NCBI GenBank assembly: GCA_036501845.1
Contig: DASXZO010000072.1
Coordinates: 1-28,211, forward strand
Source: JBBREP01 sp036501845
GTDB lineage: Bacteria > Actinomycetota > Acidimicrobiia > IMCC26256 > PALSA-610
Length of the DNA: 28,211 nucleotides
Direction of reading: 5' to 3'
Both the position numbers and the translations under genes were made by a program. Below the pieces are notes generated by a model that was not told where the DNA came from, did not search any database, and saw nothing but the letters and a program-made list of their open reading frames with translations. This document shows, in pieces, positions 21,837 through 28,211 of this stretch; positions within the stretch are counted from its first letter, which is position 1, and every line of letters starts with the position of its first letter.

Positions 21837-22625
21837 ATGGTTGAAGCGCTTCAGGGATTCGACAAGTTCGAGTTCAGCGACGGTGGCACGACGCGCGACG
21901 TGTACCGCACTGGCACCGGGCCCGCCGTGATCGTGATCCACGAGGTTCCCGGCATCACACCGAAGGTCGCCGCGTTCGGTCGGCGTGTGGCCGACATCGG
22001 TTGCACCGCGGTGCTCCCGTCGCTGTTCGGAACGCCCGGCAAAGACGTGAGCATGCCGTACGCGCTGCAAAGCATGCTCGGCGGCTGCGTGTCGAAGGAG
22101 TTCCACAACTGGGCGAGCGCGAGCACATCGCCGATCACGGTGTGGCTCCGCGCGCTCGCGGCCAAGATGCACGAGGAATGCGGCGGTCCCGGCGTCGGCG
22201 CCGTGGGCATGTGCTTCACCGGAAACTTCGCGCTGGCGATGATGGTCGACGACCGCATGCTCGCACCCGTGCTGTCGCAGCCGTCGCTGCCGTTCCCCGT
22301 GGGCAAGGAACGCCGCCGCGACCTCGCGATCTCCGACGACGACCTGCGCCGGGTGAAGGAACGCGCTGAGCAGGGGCAGTGCGTGTTGGGCCTGCGGTTC
22401 ACCCGCGACCCCGCGGTGCCGGCGGAGCGCTTCCAGCGCCTGCGCGACGAGCTCGGCGACAAGTTCATCGCCGTAGAGATCGACTCGTCGAAGGGCAACA
22501 AGTGGGGCAACCCGCGGTCGGCCCACTCGGTGCTCACCGAACATCTGGTCGACGAGCCCGGCCACCCCACACGCGAAGCGCTCGACCAGGTGTTGGCGTT
22601 CTACCGGGAACGGTTGCTGTCCTGA
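21837..22625 (+). CDS. Dienelactone hydrolase family protein
   Basis: This is a 262-residue alpha/beta hydrolase of the dienelactone hydrolase family. The nucleophile is a cysteine in GMCFTGN (C126), as in true dienelactone hydrolase; the expected partners are D191 (RFTRDPAVP) and H230 (RSAHSVL), and the Glu that positions the cysteine is in HEVPGI (E36). All four are present, so it should be active, acting on lactones or esters in aromatic or related catabolism; the substrate is not known. The ATG at 21837 lacks a Shine-Dalgarno site, but a TAGTGT box ends 8 bases before it, compatible with a leaderless transcript; an in-frame GTG at 21825 is an alternative. The stop codon overlaps the proposed start of the RNA methyltransferase gene. 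Confidence 0.87.
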   Translation: MVEALQGFDKFEFSDGGTTRDVYRTGTGPAVIVIHEVPGITPKVAAFGRRVADIGCTAVLPSLFGTPGKDVSMPYALQSMLGGCVSKEFHNWASASTSPITVWLRALAAKMHEECGGPGVGAVGMCFTGNFALAMMVDDRMLAPVLSQPSLPFPVGKERRRDLAISDDDLRRVKERAEQGQCVLGLRFTRDPAVPAERFQRLRDELGDKFIAVEIDSSKGNKWGNPRSAHSVLTEHLVDEPGHPTREALDQVLAFYRERLLS

Positions 22626-23776
22626 CCGAGATCCAAGCCGAGCGCATGGTCGCCGGCGGCACGGCGCTCGGGCGGCTCGCTGACGGTCGGCGCGCGCTCA
22701 TCCGCGGTGCGCTTCCCGGCGAGGTCGTCCGTGCGAGATTGACGCGCCAGCAGAAGGGCGTGGTGCACGCCGACATCGAAGAGGTGCTCGAACCCGCGCC
22801 GGAGCGCGTCGAGCCTCCGTGCCCGATGGTGGCGGCCGGTTGCGGCGGCTGCGATTGGCAGCACATCGACGAAACCGCGCAGCCGCGCTTCAAGCGCGAC
22901 ATCGTGGTCGACGCGCTCGCGCACATCGGTCGCCTCGCCGACGCGCCCGTCGACGTGCCAGTTGCATTGCGAGCACGCAAATACCGCACCACGATCCGCG
23001 GCGTTGCGACGGCCGACGGCATGCTCGGACTCCACCGCACCCGTTCCCACGAGCCCGTACCGATCAGGGGCTGTCTGATCGCGCACCCGCGCCTGCGCGA
23101 CGTGATCGATTCGGAAACGTTCACACCCGGCCGCGAGGTGACCTTGCGTGTGGCAACCGACGGCACCGTCGGGCGCGACGCCGACACCGTGCGCATGCGT
23201 GTTCACTCGGTCGATCTCGAAGTGCCGGTGCGATCCTTCTTCCAGCCCCATGCCGATGCGCCGGCGCGCCTCGCGGAGCTGGTGCGCGACGCACTCGGCG
23301 ACGTCGACACCACCACGCGCCGGCTCGCCGACCTCTATTGCGGCGTCGGCCTGTTCGCCGCAACGGTGCCCGCTGCCTCAGTGGTTGCGGTGGAACGCGA
23401 CCGCGCCGCGTCGGCGGCCGCGAAGCGCAACCTCGGCGCGCACGCGCGGGTGATCACCCAGCCCGTGGAGCGCGCCGACATCGGACCCGCCGACGTGGTG
23501 GTGGCCGACCCGAGCCGCACCGGGCTCGGCCGGGCGGGCGTCGACACGATCGCCCGAACCAACGCCGCGCTCGTGGCGCTCGTGTCGTGCGACCCGGCTT
23601 CGTTCGCGCGCGACGCCCGGCTCCTCACCGACGCCGGCTACGAGCTCGAACGGGCGGTGCCCGTCGATCAGTTCGGCAACACCTCGCACATCGAGGTGGT
23701 GGGCCGGTTCGCGCGACAGCCTGGGGCGCTCAGGCGAGCGCGGCCGACAGCTTCTCGAGCGCGTCGTCCTCGCTGA
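22622..23776 (+). CDS. Class I SAM-dependent RNA methyltransferase (TrmA/RlmD family, Fe-S)
   Basis: This is a protein of about 384 residues that methylates C5 of uridine in rRNA or tRNA. An N-terminal TRAM domain (to about residue 57) is followed by an Fe-S cluster motif Cx6Cx2C (C67, C74, C77) with a fourth cysteine at C151, as in RlmD. The methyltransferase domain shows LADLYCGVGLFA, DPSRTGL and the catalytic Cys in SCDPASFARD. The usual FFQxN motif reads FFQPH here. Start: the first ATG (22646) would remove the first TRAM strand (LTEIQAER). No ATG, GTG or TTG lies between it and codons deep inside the previous gene, so I chose CTG 22622, which overlaps the previous stop as CTGA. The true start could still be 22646. 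The last about 18 residues run antisense into carD. Confidence 0.85.
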   Translation: MTEIQAERMVAGGTALGRLADGRRALIRGALPGEVVRARLTRQQKGVVHADIEEVLEPAPERVEPPCPMVAAGCGGCDWQHIDETAQPRFKRDIVVDALAHIGRLADAPVDVPVALRARKYRTTIRGVATADGMLGLHRTRSHEPVPIRGCLIAHPRLRDVIDSETFTPGREVTLRVATDGTVGRDADTVRMRVHSVDLEVPVRSFFQPHADAPARLAELVRDALGDVDTTTRRLADLYCGVGLFAATVPAASVVAVERDRAASAAAKRNLGAHARVITQPVERADIGPADVVVADPSRTGLGRAGVDTIARTNAALVALVSCDPASFARDARLLTDAGYELERAVPVDQFGNTSHIEVVGRFARQPGALRRARPTASRARRPR

Positions 23777-24209
23777 CGTTGAGCGCGAACGACAGCTCCG
23801 ACACGAGCACCTGGCGCGCCTTCATCAGCATCGACTTCTCGCCGGCCGACAGACCCTTGCTCACGTCGCGCAGCGCGAGGTTCCGCACCACTTCGGCCAC
23901 TTGGTAGACGTCGCCCGACTTGAGCTTCTCCTGGTGGTTCTTGAACCGCCGGCTCCAGTTCGTGGGCTCGCGAACGTCCTTCTTGGCGAGGAGGTGGAAC
24001 AGGTCGTCGACATCCTCGGCGGAGATCGGCCGGCGCATGCCGACATCGTCCACCTTGTTGACCGGAACCTTGATCACGAGATCGCTGCTGGCGACACGCA
24101 GCACAAACACGTCGGTCTGCGCTCCGTTGATCTCGATCTTCTCCTTCTTCTCGATCACAGCCGCGCCGTGGTGCGGATACACGACGCGATCGCCGACCTT
24201 GAAACCCAT
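23730..24209 (-). CDS. carD: CarD family transcriptional regulator
   Basis: This is a 159-residue CarD/CdnL-type protein, which binds the RNA polymerase beta subunit and stabilises the open promoter complex, an essential role in mycobacteria. The N-terminal Tudor-like RNA-polymerase-interaction domain begins MGFKVGDRVVYPHHGAAVIE. The C-terminal helical domain holds the DNA-wedging tryptophan in EPTNWSRRFKNH, at residue 85 as in Mycobacterium tuberculosis CarD. The ATG at 24209 is chosen because GGAG lies 5-8 bases upstream and the conserved N-terminus starts there; an upstream in-frame ATG at 24227 adds six unrelated residues. An extended -10 promoter is seen at 24270. Its 3' end overlaps the convergent methyltransferase gene by 47 bases. 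Confidence 0.95.
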   Translation of the reverse strand: MGFKVGDRVVYPHHGAAVIEKKEKIEINGAQTDVFVLRVASSDLVIKVPVNKVDDVGMRRPISAEDVDDLFHLLAKKDVREPTNWSRRFKNHQEKLKSGDVYQVAEVVRNLALRDVSKGLSAGEKSMLMKARQVLVSELSFALNVSEDDALEKLSAALA

Positions 24210-24269
24210 GACGCTCCGAACACGCAAACTCGAACAACTCGGACACCAATTGCCGAGCGAGGAATGGCG

Positions 24270-24278
24270 ATTCTACCA
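24270..24278 (-). promoter_or_regulatory. Extended -10 promoter of carD
   Basis: On the minus strand TGGTAGAAT (24278-24270) contains TAGAAT, 5 of 6 to the -10 consensus, preceded by the extended-10 TG. No good -35 box is present, as often with extended -10 promoters. Transcription would begin near 24263, leaving a leader of about 54 bases with the GGAG ribosome site. Confidence 0.55.
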
Positions 24279-24300
24279 GACCACGTGCCGTGCGCTTACA

Positions 24301-24326
24301 GCCGACGCACGGGCGCGCGCGTCAGC
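24301..24326 (-). terminator. Candidate terminator hairpin after the amine oxidase/SnoaL operon
   Basis: GCCGACGC (24301-24308) can pair with GCGTCAGC (24319-24326), 8 pairs including one wobble on the minus-strand RNA, with a 10-base loop. It begins 7 bases beyond the SnoaL stop codon, and carD's promoter follows. There is no T-run. Confidence 0.4.
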
Positions 24327-24333
24327 TCTCGAG

Positions 24334-24786
24334 TCAGTTGTGCTGCGCGCGTTCGGCTTCGATCCAGGCCTTCACGACCGGGGCGAAGTTGAGCGGGTTG
24401 TACACGTCCTCTTCCAGCGACCACTGCATGTTGCCGGCGTAATGGAGGATCGTGATGTTGGCGGCTTGGTGCAGCGAACCGTCGCCCGGATCGCGGAAAC
24501 GATTCTCGATCTGGCAGATCCACCAGCCGCGCTCCTCGTCGCACACGCACCAGTCGTGCGGGAACGCCTTCATCTCCGAGTTCGGCCACTCGGCCATCGT
24601 GGTGCTGATCCAATCGAGGATCGCGGCGCGGCCGTGCATCGTGCCGTAGTGGTGCTCGCGGTATTCGGCGTCCTCGGTGAAGCACTCCGCCCACGGCTTC
24701 CAGTCACCTGAAGCCGCGGCTTGTTGCGCGACGTCGTGATAGTGGTCGTGCGCGCGCTGCAGCTCGTCGCGAGTGAACTTGCCCAT
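24334..24786 (-). CDS. SnoaL-like / NTF2-like domain protein
   Basis: This is a 150-residue single-domain protein with the NTF2-like cone fold pattern: helix AHDHYHDVAQQAAASGDW, then WAECFTEDAEYREHHYGTMHGRAAILDWI, followed by strands with WWICQIENRFRDPGDG and ILHYAGNMQWSLEEDVYNP. Family members act as isomerases, cyclases, dehydratases or simply bind small hydrophobic ligands; several have a catalytic Asp/His, and the His-rich stretch EHHYGTMHG could contribute, but no defined active site was recognised. The ATG at 24786 begins 11 bases after the stop of the copper amine oxidase gene, so the two are probably co-transcribed, which suggests processing of the amine oxidase product or sharing of its substrate. 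The longer frame to 24954 would overlap the oxidase coding sequence. Confidence 0.85.
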   Translation of the reverse strand: MGKFTRDELQRAHDHYHDVAQQAAASGDWKPWAECFTEDAEYREHHYGTMHGRAAILDWISTTMAEWPNSEMKAFPHDWCVCDEERGWWICQIENRFRDPGDGSLHQAANITILHYAGNMQWSLEEDVYNPLNFAPVVKAWIEAERAQHN

Positions 24787-24797
24787 GGGTTGCTCCC

Positions 24798-26705
24798 CTA
24801 TTCGTGGCAGTGATCGGAGCTCGACGGCGGAACGTCGAGCGCCGGGTTGCGGTCGAAGAACCCCACTGGCTGGAGCAGGAACCCCGCGTACTCCACCGGC
24901 ATCACCGGCCAGTCCTCCGGACGCGGGAAGTGCGTGACGCCGAAGCAGTACCACACCACGATGTCGTCGTCGACGAGCGAACGGTCGGCCGCGACGTACG
25001 ACGGCAAACCGTCACCACCTGCGTGCTGGTTCGGATACTCCCCCGCGCCGCGGCGTTCGTCGGCCGCGTACTTCGTGACCCACACGTTGTGCCGCGCGAA
25101 CCCCGCACGCTGGCCCACCGACGACTCGGGGTGCGCGAGCAGCGTGGGCGTGCTCATCGTGGGCACGAGCTTGTACGCCACCGGCTGGCCGATGCCGTTG
25201 TGCACCGACGTGTTCTCGATCCGCCAGGTGCGTGACGCCGAGGCATCGGTGTCGCGCTGCGCATCCGATTCGCGCTCGAGCAACGTCTTGCGCGCCGTGA
25301 AGGCGTTGCGCCACGGGTTGTCGGGACCGTCGGGCATGCGTTCGGCTTGCACCTCGTACACGCGATTCGCGGTGCCTTCGAGGTCGAAGTCGAGGCGCGT
25401 GCAGAACATGTGCTGGTGGTACGGAGCGAACACGCCCGGTGCCACCTCCACACCGAACTCGCGCGCCGATCCTGGCTCCATCGCGCCCACCGAGAGGATG
25501 CCCGTGAGCTTCACCTCGAGCTGGATGTTGCCGTCGAGGTAGAAGTACCAGAAGAAGCCGTACTCGTAGTTGCCCACCGTCGCGAAGTGCGACACCACGA
25601 GCCGGCGGCTGCGGCGCACCTCGCTGTTGCCCACCATGAGATCGATGTGCTTCCACAGCACGCCGAAGTCCTCTTCGTGCATGCAGATCGCGTTGGGGAT
25701 CGGCCACGGCTTGCCCCGCTCGTTGGCGAGCGTGACGTCGAAGTAGTGGATCTCACCGAGGCAGTCGCACCCGAGTTGCAACGGCTGGGTCATGCGGCCG
25801 AGGCCCCACTCGCCCGCGTCGAAGGCGTTCTTCCAGCCGTGCATCGCGCCGGGGTCGCCGTACGGCACCACCATCTCCGTGACCGACGCGCGATGCAGGA
25901 TCGAGCGACCGTCGTAGGCGATCTGGTGCAGCACGAGACCCTCGTACGGGTCGAACGCCACACGGAACGACCACTTCTGCCAGTCGACGCGGTTGCCGGC
26001 GACAGTGAAGCTCGGACCCTCGGGCTGGGTGATCTCGATCGGCTTGAGATCGGCTCGCAACGGCGCGTGTTCCTCGGCTCCGTAGCGGGCGTGCTGTTGC
26101 GGCAACGGCACGATGCCGTGGTCGATGACCTCGATCACCTCGTTGCGGCCGTTGTCGAAGTGGACGATCAAACCTTCGATCGGCCGCGCGTAGCCGTTGT
26201 CGTCGGGGAACTCGCGCACGAAGGAGATGCAGCGCGAGATGCGCCGACCTTCCTCGGCTTCGTAACCGAAGGTGCCGGCCGGCCACGGGTCGATCTGCAC
26301 GTTGTCGATGTCGGTGATGCCGCGCCGGGCGAGCGCCGCGAGGTACTCGGGGTGCTCTTTCGTGGTGAAGATCGCGTTGGCCGCTTCGTGCATCAACAGC
26401 GTGGGGCGCATGCCCACGATGTCTTGCCACTCGACCAACTCGCGACGCGTCACCGAGACGAGCGCCTCGACCAGGTCGAGCTCGGCACCGGGCACGATCT
26501 GCACCCGCACGAGGCGGTCGTGCGCATCGCCGGGTTGCCATGCGGCGAGCCACTCCTTGTTCGGCTCCTGCAGCACCACGTGCGCGAACAGCGCAGCGTC
26601 GGAGAGTCGCCCGGTGGCCTTGACCACCTCGACTGCGGTTGCGATCTCGTCGGCCGTGAGCATCGCCAGCGGATGATCGACCGTCGGCGGCGCAGTAGTG
26701 GTCAT
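24798..26705 (-). CDS. Copper-containing amine oxidase (topaquinone-dependent)
   Basis: This is a 635-residue copper amine oxidase that converts primary amines, O2 and water to aldehyde, ammonia and H2O2. The topaquinone precursor is Y380 in TVGNYEYGF (consensus N-Y-D/E-Y). The catalytic base is D296 in NAFDAGEWGLG. Copper ligands are H430 and H432 (YHQHMF) and H592 (GVTHFPRPEDWP). The disulfide-type cysteines C313/C315 and C341 are in place. N2/N3 domains precede the catalytic domain, as in Arthrobacter-type enzymes, and the length is normal. No signal peptide is seen, so it is probably cytoplasmic. The ATG at 26705 has no Shine-Dalgarno site, but a TAGATT box ends 7 bases before it, fitting leaderless transcription. 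It is first in an operon with the SnoaL-like gene. The amine substrate is unknown. Confidence 0.95.
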   Translation of the reverse strand: MTTTAPPTVDHPLAMLTADEIATAVEVVKATGRLSDAALFAHVVLQEPNKEWLAAWQPGDAHDRLVRVQIVPGAELDLVEALVSVTRRELVEWQDIVGMRPTLLMHEAANAIFTTKEHPEYLAALARRGITDIDNVQIDPWPAGTFGYEAEEGRRISRCISFVREFPDDNGYARPIEGLIVHFDNGRNEVIEVIDHGIVPLPQQHARYGAEEHAPLRADLKPIEITQPEGPSFTVAGNRVDWQKWSFRVAFDPYEGLVLHQIAYDGRSILHRASVTEMVVPYGDPGAMHGWKNAFDAGEWGLGRMTQPLQLGCDCLGEIHYFDVTLANERGKPWPIPNAICMHEEDFGVLWKHIDLMVGNSEVRRSRRLVVSHFATVGNYEYGFFWYFYLDGNIQLEVKLTGILSVGAMEPGSAREFGVEVAPGVFAPYHQHMFCTRLDFDLEGTANRVYEVQAERMPDGPDNPWRNAFTARKTLLERESDAQRDTDASASRTWRIENTSVHNGIGQPVAYKLVPTMSTPTLLAHPESSVGQRAGFARHNVWVTKYAADERRGAGEYPNQHAGGDGLPSYVAADRSLVDDDIVVWYCFGVTHFPRPEDWPVMPVEYAGFLLQPVGFFDRNPALDVPPSSSDHCHE

Positions 26706-26711
26706 GCCCGA

Positions 26712-26740
26712 AATCTACGTCGCGGCGGTACGCGACCGCC
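26712..26740 (-). promoter_or_regulatory. Probable amine oxidase promoter with inverted repeat
   Basis: On the minus strand TAGATT (26717-26712) is a -10-like box placing the transcription start at about the ATG (26705). Within the -10/-35 spacer, GGCGGT and ACCGCC (26724-26729 and 26735-26740) form a perfect 6-bp inverted repeat with a 5-base gap, a possible repressor site. No good -35 hexamer is seen. Confidence 0.35.
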
Positions 26741-26882
26741 CGTGGGCGCTGGTAACCAACGTTGACGCGCACGCTCGCGACGTGACCACAGACCGTCGCT
26801 CAACTCGTCAAGCTGGCGACCGTATTGGATCTGCACGCTCTGCCTGAACTGACCTACTGCCCTGCCTGCAACTCATCCACGT

Positions 26883-27218
26883 TCATGATGGGCCGTGGCG
26901 GTGCCGACCGAGGACCGCCGCCGACTCGTCCTCACTGAGCCAATCGACTCGCCACCGCTCCTCGATTGCGGCGCGCATGGCGTCAGCGGATTCGTACCAC
27001 TCGTCGTAGCCGACGTTCTGATCCCAGAGCAGCACGTAGTAGCCGCCCGTTCCGCGCGACCGCTCGGTGTCGTCGTCTACTTCGACATAAAACCCGCGAT
27101 GCTCGCCTTCGACAATGCGCCCGATCAGGCCGGTCGGCACATCGCTCGACGGTGCGGCCGTCGAGCAAGCGTAGGTCGGTGCAGCAGCTCGCTGGTCCGT
27201 GTCGTTCGCTTCATACAT
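26883..27218 (-). CDS. Small uncharacterised protein
   Basis: This is a 111-residue soluble protein whose family I do not recognise. After a Thr/Ala/Pro-rich N-terminal third (to about residue 28), a compact domain follows with GLIGRIVEGEHRGFYVEVDDDTERSRGTGGYYVLLWDQ, interrupted here only by its own short turns, then YDEWYESADAMRAAIEERWRVDWL. The Gly/Tyr/Trp spacing looks like a small beta-barrel followed by a helix, and its composition is typical of real coding sequence. The ATG at 27218 has only a G-run directly before it; a GTG at 27140, at the domain start, is an alternative. It is divergent from the DUF222 gene with a 107-base gap. Plasmid or mobile association is possible but not shown. 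Function is not inferred. Confidence 0.65.
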   Translation of the reverse strand: MYEANDTDQRAAAPTYACSTAAPSSDVPTGLIGRIVEGEHRGFYVEVDDDTERSRGTGGYYVLLWDQNVGYDEWYESADAMRAAIEERWRVDWLSEDESAAVLGRHRHGPS

Positions 27219-27313
27219 CCCCGTAGGAACTAGCGCTCAACGGTCACTCCGATTCACCGAAAAACCTCTGCGAACACGGCGTTTTCGTGGGATGTGTTGT
27301 CCGAACCCCCTGT

Positions 27314-27326
27314 CATGATGAGGGTG
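27314..27326 (+). promoter_or_regulatory. -10-like box for leaderless DUF222 transcript
   Basis: CATGAT (27314-27319) matches the -10 consensus at 4 of 6 positions and lies so that transcription would begin at the GTG start codon (27326). No -35 box was found and no useful ribosome binding site precedes the gene, since AGGG is only two bases away. Confidence 0.3.
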
Positions 27327-28211
27327 TGAGTGGGGCGACGATCTTCGAGCAGCTCGACGGCGTGAATGATGTCCTGGCGTCGGTCACTGAAGCGTTCGAT
27401 GGTGATCTGTTCACGGGGAAGCAGGCGCAGCGGATCGTGTGCGCGGCGGCGGATATTGAGCGGTTCGCGGTGGCGTTGAAGGCCCTGGCGATGCGGCGTG
27501 TGGATCAGACCGACGCCTGGAAACACGACGGTGCACGGTCGCCGGAATCGTGGTTGGCGAACAAGACCGGTACGACCAAGAGCGACGCGCATGGCACGGT
27601 CGAGTTCGGCGCGCAACTCGACGATCTCCCGGCCGTGGCGGCCGCGGTGAAGAAGGGTCAGTTGTCGCCGGGGAAGGCGAAGATGATCGCCGGCGCCGCC
27701 AGCCAGGATCCCGACTCCGAAGCCCAGCTTCTCGCGCTCGGTAAGACCGGGTCGATGACCGCGTTGAAGAGCGAGTGTGCTGCGGCCCGGCAGCGCGGGG
27801 CGGGTCCGTCGGCGATCGAGAAGATCCACGCGCGGCGGTCGTTTCGGAGCTGGACCGATCGTGACGGCGCCTACCGCTTCGAAGGCACCCTCACACCCGA
27901 CAAAGGCGCCCGCTTCCAGCGGGCGCTCGACGGGTTCACCAACGAAGTGTTCCACGACGCCCGCCGCGCCGGGATCCGCGACCCGTACGACGCCTACGCC
28001 GCCGACGGCCTCGTCCGCATGGCCGACGCCGCCGTCACCAACACCACGAACAACGGCACCGGCGGCGAGTGTGGCGAGGCGCCCGCGTTCACACGATCGC
28101 GGGTCCAGATCGTGCTGATCTGCGACGCCGCAGCCTGGACCCGCGGCCACACCGAACCCGGTGAGACATGCGAGATCGTCGGGATCGGCCCCGTCGACAT
28201 CGCCACCGCCC
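27326..28211 (+). CDS. DUF222/13E12-repeat family protein, probable HNH endonuclease (3'-truncated)
   Basis: This frame is open from GTG 27326 to the window edge with 295 codons visible and no stop. The sequence fits the DUF222 domain of the actinobacterial 13E12 repeat family: an N-terminal helical region (QRIVCAAADIERFAVALKAL, AMRRVDQTDAWKHDGARSPE), AAAVKKGQLSPGKAKMIAGA, then RSFRSWTDRDGAYRFEGTLT and DPYDAYAADGLVRMADAAV. Full-length members usually have an HNH nuclease motif at the C-terminus, which would lie beyond the edge and is not seen. Upstream in-frame codons offer no other start, though GTG 27362 is possible. These genes are often present in many copies in actinobacterial genomes and are suspected to move or recombine. 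Codon use around 27340-27480 (GTG, TTG, CGG, GAT) is somewhat less GC3-biased than in the later part. Confidence 0.8.
   Translation, partial: MSGATIFEQLDGVNDVLASVTEAFDGDLFTGKQAQRIVCAAADIERFAVALKALAMRRVDQTDAWKHDGARSPESWLANKTGTTKSDAHGTVEFGAQLDDLPAVAAAVKKGQLSPGKAKMIAGAASQDPDSEAQLLALGKTGSMTALKSECAAARQRGAGPSAIEKIHARRSFRSWTDRDGAYRFEGTLTPDKGARFQRALDGFTNEVFHDARRAGIRDPYDAYAADGLVRMADAAVTNTTNNGTGGECGEAPAFTRSRVQIVLICDAAAWTRGHTEPGETCEIVGIGPVDIATA

Noticed and set aside
26786..26938. Plus-strand frame of about 50 codons containing YCPAC and Leu-rich sequence, possibly a zinc-ribbon gene remnant
   Set aside because: No ATG or GTG start near its beginning, only one CxxC pair, and it overlaps the small minus-strand gene; probably chance, though a decayed gene cannot be excluded.
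27254..28150. 298-codon minus-strand frame at the right edge
   Set aside because: The opposite strand encodes a recognisable DUF222 protein that runs off the window edge; this frame looks like its shadow.

Overview
The window is high-GC, densely packed bacterial DNA with no phage, plasmid, CRISPR, rRNA or tRNA signal that I can see. The gene set points to an actinobacterium: CarD with its conserved tryptophan, EttA, a WS/DGAT-type wax ester synthase/diacylglycerol acyltransferase, a PIG-L/Mca-type deacetylase, a start of a DUF222/13E12-family HNH protein, many GTG starts, and several genes without a Shine-Dalgarno site but with a -10-like box about 7 nt before the start codon. An environmental lineage such as Acidimicrobiia would fit, but that placement is inference.

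Layout. 42-3901 (minus): a 2-hydroxyacid dehydrogenase, a phosphotransferase-fold protein translationally coupled to a two-DEARH diiron ferritin-like protein, and a sugar isomerase-like TIM barrel. 3989-5322 (minus): an SDR and a MaoC hydratase that could carry out two consecutive beta-oxidation steps, closed by a good intrinsic terminator and divergent from a TetR regulator (5411-6007, plus). 6018-11071 (minus): a complete branched-chain-amino-acid-type ABC importer (lipoprotein, LivH-LivM fused permease, LivG, LivF), with a perfect 20-bp palindrome at its predicted transcription start. 11227-12039 (plus): a PIG-L deacetylase. 12091-16627 (minus): WS/DGAT, a membrane protein with a degenerate potassium-channel-like pore loop, and EttA.

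16628-23776 (plus): a structured 5' leader, then a tightly overlapping three-gene operon (acyl-CoA-dehydrogenase-fold flavoprotein lacking the catalytic Glu, cytoplasmic PhnD-like binding protein, TusA-like/diiron ferritin fusion). It is followed by a DUF885 HExxxGHH protein, a dienelactone hydrolase and an Fe-S RNA methyltransferase. 23730-24209 (minus): carD, overlapping the methyltransferase tail to tail. 24334-26705 (minus): copper amine oxidase and a SnoaL-like protein. 26883-27218 (minus): a small uncharacterised protein. 27326 to the window edge (plus): the start of a DUF222 protein.

Most interesting: (i) the 16.7-20.0 kb operon, three enzymatic or binding folds that have each lost a defining feature (ACAD base, signal peptide, TusA cysteine) but keep an intact diiron site, behind a multi-hairpin leader; (ii) a dispersed 3'-end element found twice (window left edge and 14.9 kb) with a shared arm and different inner stems; (iii) the ABC-importer operator palindrome. 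No intergenic stretch exceeds 300 bases.
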